NCBI GenBank assembly: GCA_020435885.1 | Contig: JAGQYU010000060.1 | Coordinates: 1 to 6,346 of the forward strand | From: Flavobacteriaceae bacterium | GTDB lineage: Bacteria > Bacteroidota > Bacteroidia > Flavobacteriales > Flavobacteriaceae | Direction of reading: 5' to 3' | Length of the DNA stretch: 6,346 nt | In this document: positions 1 through 5,131 of the stretch, one piece after another | How the letters are laid out: each line of letters opens with the position of its first letter | Numbering within the stretch: the stretch's first letter is position 1 | The notes under the pieces: model-generated | What the model was told of the DNA's origin: nothing | Seen by the model: the letters and a program-made list of their open reading frames with translations, nothing else | The model's database searches: none | Translations under genes and position numbers: made by a program

Positions 1-2
1 TA

Positions 3-764
3 CATATTTGGCCACGAGGCGATTTTATGCTCATTGCTTTGCCAAATTTGGATGGCAGTTTTACCGTTACACTCTTTTTGAGCTACGATGAAGGTACATA
101 TAATTTCAACAACCTGACTTCTCCCGAAAAGGTAACAGAATTCTTCCAAAAAGAATTTCCTGATGCGCTGGCTTTAATGCCAAATTTAATAGATGATTTC
201 TTTGAAAATCCTACTTCCGCGTTGGGAACCGTAAAATGTTCACCTTGGCATTATAAAAGAAACACATTGTTAATGGGTGATGCAGCGCATGCTATTGTGC
301 CGTTCTATGGACAGGGTATGAATGCCTCTTTTGAAGATGTAGTTGAGTTTGATACATTTTTAGAGCAACATCAAGGTGATTGGGAAACTACATTCAAAAG
401 CTACGAAAAATCACGAAAAAAGGATACGGATGCCATTGCTGATTTGGCTATCGATAATTTTTTTGAAATGAGAGATCATGTGGCTAGTGCTATTTTTCAG
501 GAAAAGCGTACATTAGAAATGGCTTTGGAAAAGAATTTCCCAAATGAATATTCCTCCAAATATTCTATGGTAACATTTAACGAAAACATAGGCTACTGGG
601 AAGCTATGATTAAAGGAAGGGCACAAGACAAAGCGATATTAAATATGATTGCTGATGGTAAGATACATCCTAATGAAGATTTAAAAGAAGTTTTACTAAA
701 GATAAAAACCGAAACTAACAATATAATTGATGATGATAGAATTGCAAAAACTATGCATCATTAA
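3..764 (+). CDS. kmo: Kynurenine 3-monooxygenase, C-terminal part (5' end outside window)
   Basis: FAD-dependent hydroxylase converting L-kynurenine to 3-hydroxykynurenine with NADPH and O2. The frame is open from base 3, before the first Met at 27, and reads HIWPRGDFMLIALPN. This matches the HIWPR..FM.IALPN segment of eukaryotic and bacterial KMOs, so the ATG at 27 is internal and the gene is cut by the window edge. The FAD-binding motif GDAAHAIVPFYGQGMNASFED (bases 276-338) is the signature of KMO among the group A flavoprotein hydroxylases. About 253 residues are visible, roughly the last 55% of a 450-480 residue enzyme. The C-terminus has no hydrophobic anchor like that of mitochondrial KMO, so a soluble protein is expected. 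It is followed after 102 bases by the rest of the kynurenine genes on the same strand. Identity is very likely; the Rossmann N-terminus cannot be checked here. Confidence 0.93.
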   Translation, partial: HIWPRGDFMLIALPNLDGSFTVTLFLSYDEGTYNFNNLTSPEKVTEFFQKEFPDALALMPNLIDDFFENPTSALGTVKCSPWHYKRNTLLMGDAAHAIVPFYGQGMNASFEDVVEFDTFLEQHQGDWETTFKSYEKSRKKDTDAIADLAIDNFFEMRDHVASAIFQEKRTLEMALEKNFPNEYSSKYSMVTFNENIGYWEAMIKGRAQDKAILNMIADGKIHPNEDLKEVLLKIKTETNNIIDDDRIAKTMHH

Positions 765-782
765 TTAATAAAAGTTTAATTC

Positions 783-850
783 TGTCATTCTGAACGCAGT
801 GAAGAATCTCAATTCATAAAAGAGTTGCTTCAACTCGTTTCAGCTTAACA
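783..850. repeat. REPIN-like inverted pair of palindromic repeats between kmo and nbaF
   Basis: The left unit (783-810) starts TGTCA and continues TTCTGAACGCAGTGAAGAAT. ATTCT (787-791) can pair with AGAAT (803-807) around an 11-base loop. The right unit, read on the minus strand from 850 to 821, starts TGTTA and continues AGCTGAAACGAGTTGAAGCA. It aligns with the left unit over CTGAA, CG, AGT and GAAG with a few one-base gaps. The pair therefore has outward-facing TGTCA/TGTTA ends. The right unit also holds a perfect 6-bp hairpin, GAGTTG-CTT-CAACTC (822-836). The left unit shares TGTCA, CGCAGT and the stem plan with the repeats flanking the GIY-YIG gene at 3340-3713. The left unit is clear; the right unit is diverged and its assignment is an inference. 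A role in mRNA stability or partial termination is possible but untested. Confidence 0.7.
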
Positions 851-866
851 CAAATTCATAAATACT

Positions 867-1274
867 ATGATTGAAAAAATCACACCCCGAGGCGCCTACC
901 CACATACAAAACGTGTTGGCGACTTTATATTTGTTTCAGGCACAAGCTCCAGAAGAGCTGATAATACTATTGAAGGTGCAGAAAAAGTAGATGAAATGGG
1001 CACTAAACGACTAGATATTAAAGTACAGACCAGAGCAGTACTGCGCAACATAGAAAGGAATCTGGCAAAAGAAGGTGCTACTCTAAAAGATGTAGTAGAT
1101 ATTACCTCTTTTTTAGTAAATATGAATGATTTTGCAGGCTATAATGAAGCTTATGCTGAATTTTTCAATGCCGAAACGGGACCTGCACGTACCACAGTAG
1201 CTGTGCATCAATTACCGCACCCTGATCTGGTAATAGAAATAAAAGCAACGGCATATAAGAAAATTAATGATTAA
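867..1274 (+). CDS. nbaF: 2-aminomuconate deaminase, RidA/YjgF/YER057c family
   Basis: Predicted to hydrolyse 2-aminomuconate to 4-oxalocrotonate and ammonia, a late step of the kynurenine meta-cleavage route. The 135-residue protein is the right length for a single RidA-type domain. The RidA landmarks are present: FVSGTSS (residues 23-29), the GPARTTVAV segment carrying the conserved Arg, and VIEIKATAY near the C-terminus carrying the conserved Glu. SGTSSRRADNT, DEMGTKRLDIKVQTRAV and FLVNMNDFAGYNEAYAEFF resemble the NbaF/AmnD-type deaminases more than general RidA imine deaminases; this subfamily call is from memory of those sequences. The start ATG at 867 gives the usual short N-terminus. 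The stop overlaps the next gene by 8 bases, suggesting translational coupling. The neighbouring dehydrogenase makes its proposed substrate. A general enamine/imine deaminase is the alternative. Confidence 0.82.
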   Translation: MIEKITPRGAYPHTKRVGDFIFVSGTSSRRADNTIEGAEKVDEMGTKRLDIKVQTRAVLRNIERNLAKEGATLKDVVDITSFLVNMNDFAGYNEAYAEFFNAETGPARTTVAVHQLPHPDLVIEIKATAYKKIND

Positions 1275-1893
1275 TTTATTCCGAAAAATAAGATCAGATA
1301 TGTTTAAGAAGAAAAGCTTTTTAAGTTATATAATCTATGCTGTTGGTGAGATTACTCTAATTGTAATTGGCATTTTATTGGCACTTTATCTTCAAAACAA
1401 TAATGACGAAAAGAAAAACGAAAAAACAGTTACTGCTATAATTAATATGCTCAAAAATGAGATTTCAACTAATAAAAAAAATATTGACAGAGTTAAGGAC
1501 TATCATATTATGGTTAGAGATACCATAAATGTTATTGAAACTCCTGTTAAAGAAGAAGATGTGCAAAAAACAATAGGGTTTTGGAGGGGTATGCAAACGC
1601 CTAGATTACAAAATGCAGCATTTCAAACTAGCATTCAATCTGGAGTAGGTAAAGAGTTTAACCCAGAATTGCTCAAAGCCTTAAATGCCTTATATACGTA
1701 TCAAGAAAGTTATAACAACTTTACGTCACAGACCTCTCAAATATTCTTTAATGCAGATTTTTCAGATATTAGGCAGTTTAACAGAATTATGGCGTCTATA
1801 GGTTTGTTTATGAACGATCTGTATTACTTCGAAAGCGAACTTAATGAAATGTTTGAATATAATTTAAAAAAAATAGATTCCTTATATCACTAA
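1267..1893 (+). CDS. DUF6090-like small membrane protein of unknown function
   Basis: A 208-residue protein with a basic, Phe-rich N-terminus (MINLFRKIRSDMFKKK) and then one strong transmembrane segment at about residues 21-42, within YIIYAVGEITLIVIGILLAL. This block, with the Y(A)xGEIxLxVIGILxAL pattern, is the hallmark I associate with DUF6090 proteins, which are abundant in flavobacteria. The remaining ~165 residues are charged and helix-prone, with coiled-coil-like stretches such as EKKNEKTVTAIINMLKNEI, and should form a soluble domain. No catalytic motif is visible. The start at 1267 gives the full family-type N-terminus; Met12 at 1300 is a weaker alternative. It overlaps nbaF by 8 bases. 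It ends three bases before the dehydrogenase gene and in the same reading frame. Nothing links it to tryptophan catabolism except position, and no function can be assigned. Confidence 0.85.
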   Translation: MINLFRKIRSDMFKKKSFLSYIIYAVGEITLIVIGILLALYLQNNNDEKKNEKTVTAIINMLKNEISTNKKNIDRVKDYHIMVRDTINVIETPVKEEDVQKTIGFWRGMQTPRLQNAAFQTSIQSGVGKEFNPELLKALNALYTYQESYNNFTSQTSQIFFNADFSDIRQFNRIMASIGLFMNDLYYFESELNEMFEYNLKKIDSLYH

Positions 1894-1896
1894 ATT

Positions 1897-3336
1897 TTGA
1901 ATATCAAAAACTTCATAAATGACAAGTATGTAGAACCAATTTCAGGTGATTGGTTAGATAACTACTGCCCTGCCAATGGTGAAATCTATGGAAAACTCCC
2001 TAATTCATCTAAAGATGATGTAGAAGAAGCCTATAAAGCAGCTAAGGAGGCTTTCCCTTTATGGTCGCAAACTACACTAGATGAACGTAGTAGAATCCTT
2101 ATCAGGATTTCAGAATTGTTAGAAGCTAGTTTAGACCGTTTTGCTGAAGCCGAAAGTAAAGACAATGGAAAACCTATAAGTCTTGCTAAATCTGTTGATA
2201 TTCCACGTGCTGCCAGTAATTTCAGATTTTTTGGAAATGCAATTACTCAGTTTGCCAGTGAAAGTCATGAAAGTGTTGGCCAACAAGCCGTTAACTATAC
2301 ATTGCGGCAACCTTTGGGCGTGGTAGGTTGTATCTCTCCATGGAATCTTCCTCTCTATCTTTTTACATGGAAAATAGCTCCTGCCCTAGCTGCAGGCAAT
2401 TGCGTAGTGGCCAAACCCAGTGAAATAACGCCGATGACAGCCTATATGTTAGGAGAAATATGCAATGAAGCAGGCTTGCCAAAAGGTGTGTTAAATATTG
2501 TTCATGGGTTGGGGAAAACAACAGGGCAAGCTATTGTAGAACATCCTGATATTAAAGCTATTTCTTTTACAGGAGGCACTACTACAGGAGCTCATATTGC
2601 TAAAAAAGCAGCTCCGATGTTTAAAAAATTATCGTTGGAACTAGGCGGTAAAAATCCTAACATTATCTTTAAGGATTGTGATTATGATGAAATGTTACAT
2701 ACAACATTACGTTCATCATTTTCAAATCAAGGGCAAATATGTTTATGTGGAAGTCGCATTTTTGTGGAAGAATCATTATACAAAAAGTTCAAAAAAGACT
2801 TTGTAGAAAAGGTAAAGCAGTTAAAAGTCGGACATCCATCGGAGAAAGCAACCGATATTGGTGCTTTAGTATCAAAACAACATTTAGAAAAAGTACTTAG
2901 TTATATTGAAATCGCTAAAAAAGAAGACAATACTATACTTTGCGGAGGGAATCAAATTATCATAGAAGGTTATGAAAATGGCTACTACATGCAACCTACT
3001 GTTATTGAAGTGATAAATGATGAATGCAGTATAAATCAGGAGGAAATATTTGGACCTGTGGTAACCATTATGCCGTTTAAAACAGAAGAAGAAGTATTAC
3101 AAATGGCAAATAAGGTAAAATATGGTTTATCGGCTACTTTGTGGACAAATGATCTAAGACGAACCATGCGAATGACTCAAGCATTACAAGCAGGCATTGT
3201 TTGGGTAAATACATGGATGTTACGTGACCTCAGAACACCTTTTGGTGGTGTAAAAGCCTCAGGTATAGGCCGTGAAGGCGGTTTTGAGGCTCTACGATTT
3301 TTTACTGAACCTAAAAATATTTGCATAAAGTATTAA
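1897..3336 (+). CDS. nbaE: 2-aminomuconate 6-semialdehyde dehydrogenase (NAD-dependent, ALDH superfamily)
   Basis: Oxidises 2-aminomuconate semialdehyde to 2-aminomuconate with NAD+. The 479-residue protein has every ALDH landmark: ISPWN with Asn150, KPSEITP (173-179), FTGGTTTG (224-231), ELGGKNP with general-base Glu248, GQICLCGSR with nucleophile Cys282, EEIFGPVV (382-389) and PFGGVKASGIGREGG. Spacing of Asn150, Glu248 and Cys282 follows Asn169, Glu268 and Cys302 of the Pseudomonas fluorescens enzyme with an offset of 19-20. NFRFF with Arg110 and MLRDLR with Arg443 lie where the AMSDH/ALDH8A1 group carries its substrate-carboxylate arginines. An in-frame stop at 1891 limits the start to ATT 1894 or TTG 1897. 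TTG gives the family-like NIKNFIND N-terminus, and no ATG occurs in frame until deep in the protein. A 2-hydroxymuconate semialdehyde dehydrogenase is the main alternative, made unlikely by the neighbours. Confidence 0.88.
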   Translation: MNIKNFINDKYVEPISGDWLDNYCPANGEIYGKLPNSSKDDVEEAYKAAKEAFPLWSQTTLDERSRILIRISELLEASLDRFAEAESKDNGKPISLAKSVDIPRAASNFRFFGNAITQFASESHESVGQQAVNYTLRQPLGVVGCISPWNLPLYLFTWKIAPALAAGNCVVAKPSEITPMTAYMLGEICNEAGLPKGVLNIVHGLGKTTGQAIVEHPDIKAISFTGGTTTGAHIAKKAAPMFKKLSLELGGKNPNIIFKDCDYDEMLHTTLRSSFSNQGQICLCGSRIFVEESLYKKFKKDFVEKVKQLKVGHPSEKATDIGALVSKQHLEKVLSYIEIAKKEDNTILCGGNQIIIEGYENGYYMQPTVIEVINDECSINQEEIFGPVVTIMPFKTEEEVLQMANKVKYGLSATLWTNDLRRTMRMTQALQAGIVWVNTWMLRDLRTPFGGVKASGIGREGGFEALRFFTEPKNICIKY

Positions 3337-3339
3337 AAG

Positions 3340-3364
3340 TGTCACCTCGAGCGCAGTCGAGAAG
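3340..3364 (+). repeat. Left inverted repeat of the GIY-YIG cassette
   Basis: TGTCA (3340-3344) is followed by a palindromic part. CCTC (3345-3348) faces GAAG (3361-3364) across GAGCGCAGTCGA, pairing at three of four positions with one C-A mismatch. An alternative inner stem is CTCGA/TCGAG (3346-3350 with 3357-3361, loop GCGCAG). It matches the right repeat's reverse complement at 21 of 25 bases, including the 16-base core TCGAGCGCAGTCGAGA. The pentamer beside a stem-loop is the layout of REP elements, where a conserved tetramer sits 5' of a hairpin. Confidence 0.88.
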
Positions 3365-3368
3365 TATT

Positions 3369-3689
3369 ATGAAATTGTATTATGTTTACATATTAAAATG
3401 TTCTGATGGCTTATTATATACAGGAATAACCAATAATATTTCTAAAAGACTTGAAGAACATCAAAAAGGATTAAATAAAAACAGTTTTACATTCATTAGA
3501 AGACCTGTTGAATTATTATTTAAGCAAGAATTTAATGATGTAAATCAAGCTATATATTTTGAAAAGAAAATTAAAAAATGGAACGCAAAAAAGAAATTAG
3601 CTTTAGCTAATGGAAACTTTGATATGTTACAAATTCTAGCTGAATGTAGAAATGCAACACATTCAAAGTATAATCCTAATGCAAAGTAG
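3369..3689 (+). CDS. Small GIY-YIG domain nuclease
   Basis: A 106-residue single-domain protein of the UPF0213/YhbQ-like size class. The GIY-YIG motif appears as YVYIL (residues 5-9) and LYTGI (16-20). The catalytic Arg27 lies in ISKRLEEH and the metal-binding Glu65 in YFEKKIKKW, so the key residues of a metal-dependent DNA nuclease are present. The rest is Lys-rich and would suit nucleic-acid binding; no extra DNA-recognition domain is visible. The frame is open further upstream to a TTG at 3321. That longer form would overlap nbaE and translate the left repeat, so ATG 3369 (MKLYYVYIL) is chosen. Flanking inverted repeats and its place inside a catabolic operon suggest a selfish or repeat-associated nuclease rather than a pathway enzyme. 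A role in repair or recombination, as for other small GIY-YIG proteins, is the alternative. Confidence 0.92.
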   Translation: MKLYYVYILKCSDGLLYTGITNNISKRLEEHQKGLNKNSFTFIRRPVELLFKQEFNDVNQAIYFEKKIKKWNAKKKLALANGNFDMLQILAECRNATHSKYNPNAK

Positions 3690-3713
3690 GTCTCGACTGC
3701 GCTCGACCTGACA
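3689..3713 (-). repeat. Right inverted repeat of the GIY-YIG cassette
   Basis: Read on the minus strand from 3713 it begins TGTCA, then GGTCGAGCGCAGTCGAGACC. GGTC pairs perfectly with GACC around GAGCGCAGTCGA. The first four stem bases differ from the left repeat (GG/CC instead of CC/AG), yet the outer stem is kept. The last base of the nuclease stop codon (TAG, 3687-3689) is the inner edge of the repeat. Its outer TGACA ends three bases before the SDR start codon. Confidence 0.88.
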
Positions 3714-3716
3714 ACT

Positions 3717-4502
3717 ATGAAATTAAATCTAAAAAATAAATACGCGCTGGTATGCGGAAGCACACAAGGTATTGGCAAAGCAACTGCTAAATTACTTGCA
3801 GAAGAAGGAGCAAATATTACACTAGTAGCACGTAATGAAGAAAAATTACAAGAGGTACTTGCTGAACTTCCAACTAATGGTCAGCAGCACTATTATGTGG
3901 TGGCCGATTTTTCCAATCCTACAGAATTACAGCAAAAAATTGCTGAGCATTTAAAAAAGATTGGGCAATGCCATATTTTGATCAACAATACAGGTGGCCC
4001 GCCAAGTGGCGCCGTTCTCAATGCCTCTTTAGATGAATTTGAAATTGCCTTTACCAGTCACTTAAAATGTAATCAGGTGTTGGCACAAGCTGTTATCCCT
4101 TATATGAAAGAAGCCAGTTACGGACGCATTGTCAATATTATTTCAACTTCTGTAAAAGAACCCATTGAAGGCTTGGGGGTAAGCAATACTATTCGTGGGG
4201 CTGTGGGCAATTGGAGTAAAACTTTAGCCGCTGAAGTAGCAAAATTCAATATTACCGTTAACAATGTGTTACCCGGATTTACAAAAACAGAGCGTTTGAT
4301 GGAAATCATCAAAGTAAAAGCTGAAAAAGAGCACACTTCCGTGGAAGAAATGGCTGAAATGATGAAGAATTATGCTCCAATAGAACGCTTTGCAGAGCCT
4401 CAAGAAGTAGCCAATGCTATCGTTTTTTTAGCTAGCGAAGCTGCCAGTTATATAACTGGAATTAACGTTCCCGTTGATGGAGGACGCACAAAAAGTTTGT
4501 AA
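3717..4502 (+). CDS. SDR-fold protein lacking the catalytic Tyr and Lys (BKR-like)
   Basis: A 261-residue classical-length short-chain dehydrogenase/reductase fold. The dinucleotide-binding loop GSTQGIG is at residues 14-20, NNTGG at 90-94, LPGFTKTER at 185-193, and the family C-terminus YITGINVPVDGG is intact. The active site is not standard. The usual Ser aligns with Ser143 (IISTS), but the YxxxK motif, expected 13 residues later, reads SNTIR: Ser156 replaces Tyr and Arg160 replaces Lys. This SNxxR pattern with VKEP upstream fits the BKR_like_SDR_like subgroup, known for an imperfect catalytic tetrad, so it is a family trait and not a recent mutation. It may bind NAD(P) without normal SDR chemistry. 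The pathway step is unknown. Position between nbaE and nbaC suggests a role in handling aminomuconate intermediates, which is inference. The start at 3717 gives a normal N-terminus. Confidence 0.87.
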   Translation: MKLNLKNKYALVCGSTQGIGKATAKLLAEEGANITLVARNEEKLQEVLAELPTNGQQHYYVVADFSNPTELQQKIAEHLKKIGQCHILINNTGGPPSGAVLNASLDEFEIAFTSHLKCNQVLAQAVIPYMKEASYGRIVNIISTSVKEPIEGLGVSNTIRGAVGNWSKTLAAEVAKFNITVNNVLPGFTKTERLMEIIKVKAEKEHTSVEEMAEMMKNYAPIERFAEPQEVANAIVFLASEAASYITGINVPVDGGRTKSL

Positions 4503-4535
4503 CTTTATAACCAACCATAAGCAAAATACAATACT

Positions 4536-5063
4536 ATGAGCAAATTAGTTAAACCTATAAATTTTAAAAAGTGGATTGATGAAAACCGTCATTTATTAAA
4601 ACCCCCTGTGGGCAATAAAGTGGTCTGGAAAGATGGTGATTATATTGTGATGGTGGTTGGTGGGCCTAATAGCAGAAAAGATTATCACTATAATGAAACT
4701 CCCGAATTCTTCTATCAACTGGAAGGCGATATGATCTTGAAAATTATGAATAACGGTAAGCCGGAAGATATACCTATCAAAGAAGGGGAAATTTACCTCT
4801 TACCTCCAAAAGTACCGCATTCGCCACAGCGAAAAGCGAATACTGTGGGATTGGTTATTGAATATCCTCGCAAAAAAAAGATGAAAGATGCTTTAGAATG
4901 GTATTGTGAAGATTGTAATGAACCTTTATACCGTAAAAAATTTAAACTGGATGATATTGAAACCGATATGCCCAAAATTTTTGAAAAGTTTTACGGTAGT
5001 GAAAAAAAGCGTACCTGTAAAAAATGTGGTAGTGTAATGGAACCTCCTAAGAAACTTAAATAA
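4536..5063 (+). CDS. nbaC: 3-hydroxyanthranilate 3,4-dioxygenase
   Basis: Non-haem Fe(II) extradiol-type dioxygenase that opens 3-hydroxyanthranilate to 2-amino-3-carboxymuconate 6-semialdehyde. The 175-residue cupin protein carries all known functional residues at almost the numbering of the Cupriavidus (Ralstonia) metallidurans enzyme: iron ligands His51, Glu57 and His95; substrate-contact Arg47, Arg99 and Glu109. The C-terminal rubredoxin-like site, which holds a second iron in bacterial and fungal forms and is lost in animals, is formed by Cys124, Cys127, Cys161 and Cys164 (CEDC and CKKC). Nothing is missing, so an active enzyme is expected. It starts 33 bases after the SDR gene, in a gap with no repeat. 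Its product is the substrate of the next gene product. Confidence 0.97.
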   Translation: MSKLVKPINFKKWIDENRHLLKPPVGNKVVWKDGDYIVMVVGGPNSRKDYHYNETPEFFYQLEGDMILKIMNNGKPEDIPIKEGEIYLLPPKVPHSPQRKANTVGLVIEYPRKKKMKDALEWYCEDCNEPLYRKKFKLDDIETDMPKIFEKFYGSEKKRTCKKCGSVMEPPKKLK

Positions 5064-5067
5064 TTTA

Positions 5068-5121
5068 TTATTCTGAATAAAATAAAGAGTCTTCACATAC
5101 TTCCTCTACTCAACATGACTC
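5068..5121. repeat. Decayed REPIN-like repeat pair between nbaC and nbaD
   Basis: The left part, 5068-5092, aligns without gaps to 785-809 of the kmo-nbaF repeat at 18 of 25 positions (shared ATTCTGAA, then AAGA and TCT). Six of the seven differences are transitions, as in a decaying copy in AT-rich DNA. The right part, read on the minus strand from 5120, begins AGTCATGTTGAG, which resembles the TGTCA-type start of the other units and faces outward. GAGTC (5087-5091) and GACTC (5117-5121) form a 5-base inverted repeat, and TTATT-CTG-AATAA (5068-5080) a small palindrome. The match is weak enough that chance similarity is possible. The nbaD start codon lies 10 bases beyond. Confidence 0.45.
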
Positions 5122-5131
5122 ATTGAAAAAT

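Larger units (their letters stand above)
3340..3713. mobile_element. GIY-YIG nuclease cassette bounded by inverted REP-like repeats
   Basis: A 374-bp unit with a 25-base repeat at each end in opposite orientation, both with TGTCA facing outward, and one small GIY-YIG gene between them. The left repeat ends four bases before the ATG; the right repeat begins at the last base of the stop codon. The unit sits between the nbaE stop (3334-3336) and the SDR start (3717), leaving only AAG on its left and ACT on its right. Removing it would leave two genes about 6 bases apart, as expected in a tight operon, so it looks like a precise insertion. No convincing target-site duplication is visible. Whether the nuclease mobilises the unit is an inference; the repeats could instead be chance neighbours of the gene. 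Confidence 0.72.

Noticed and set aside
783..850. CRISPR array
   Set aside because: Units are inverted, imperfect and only two, with no regular spacers and no cas genes.
811..862. Ten-base direct repeat AATTCATAAA at 811-820 and 853-862
   Set aside because: Short and AT-rich; flanks the right repeat unit but is not centred on the pair, so chance is likely.
765..866. Promoter for nbaF in the kmo-nbaF gap
   Set aside because: I see no convincing Bacteroidetes -33 TTTG and -7 TAnnTTTG pair; the gap is accounted for mainly by the repeat pair.
3321..3368. Upstream extension of the GIY-YIG gene from a TTG, adding 16 residues
   Set aside because: It overlaps the end of nbaE and translates the inverted repeat; the ATG at 3369 gives the normal family N-terminus.
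3368..3724. TATGAAATT at both the nuclease start (3368-3376) and SDR start (3716-3724), as a possible target duplication
   Set aside because: One copy lies inside the cassette and one outside, beyond the terminal repeats; MK-L starts are common and nine AT-rich bases can match by chance.
3545..3778. Minus-strand open frame of 77 residues
   Set aside because: It lies opposite the nuclease and SDR genes and runs through the right repeat, with no recognisable protein features; a shadow of the coding strand.
4118..4336. Minus-strand open frame of 72 residues inside the SDR gene
   Set aside because: Fully covered by a well-supported gene on the other strand and with no family features.
4793..4975. 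Minus-strand open frame of 60 residues inside nbaC
   Set aside because: Antisense to a strongly conserved enzyme; low-complexity translation.
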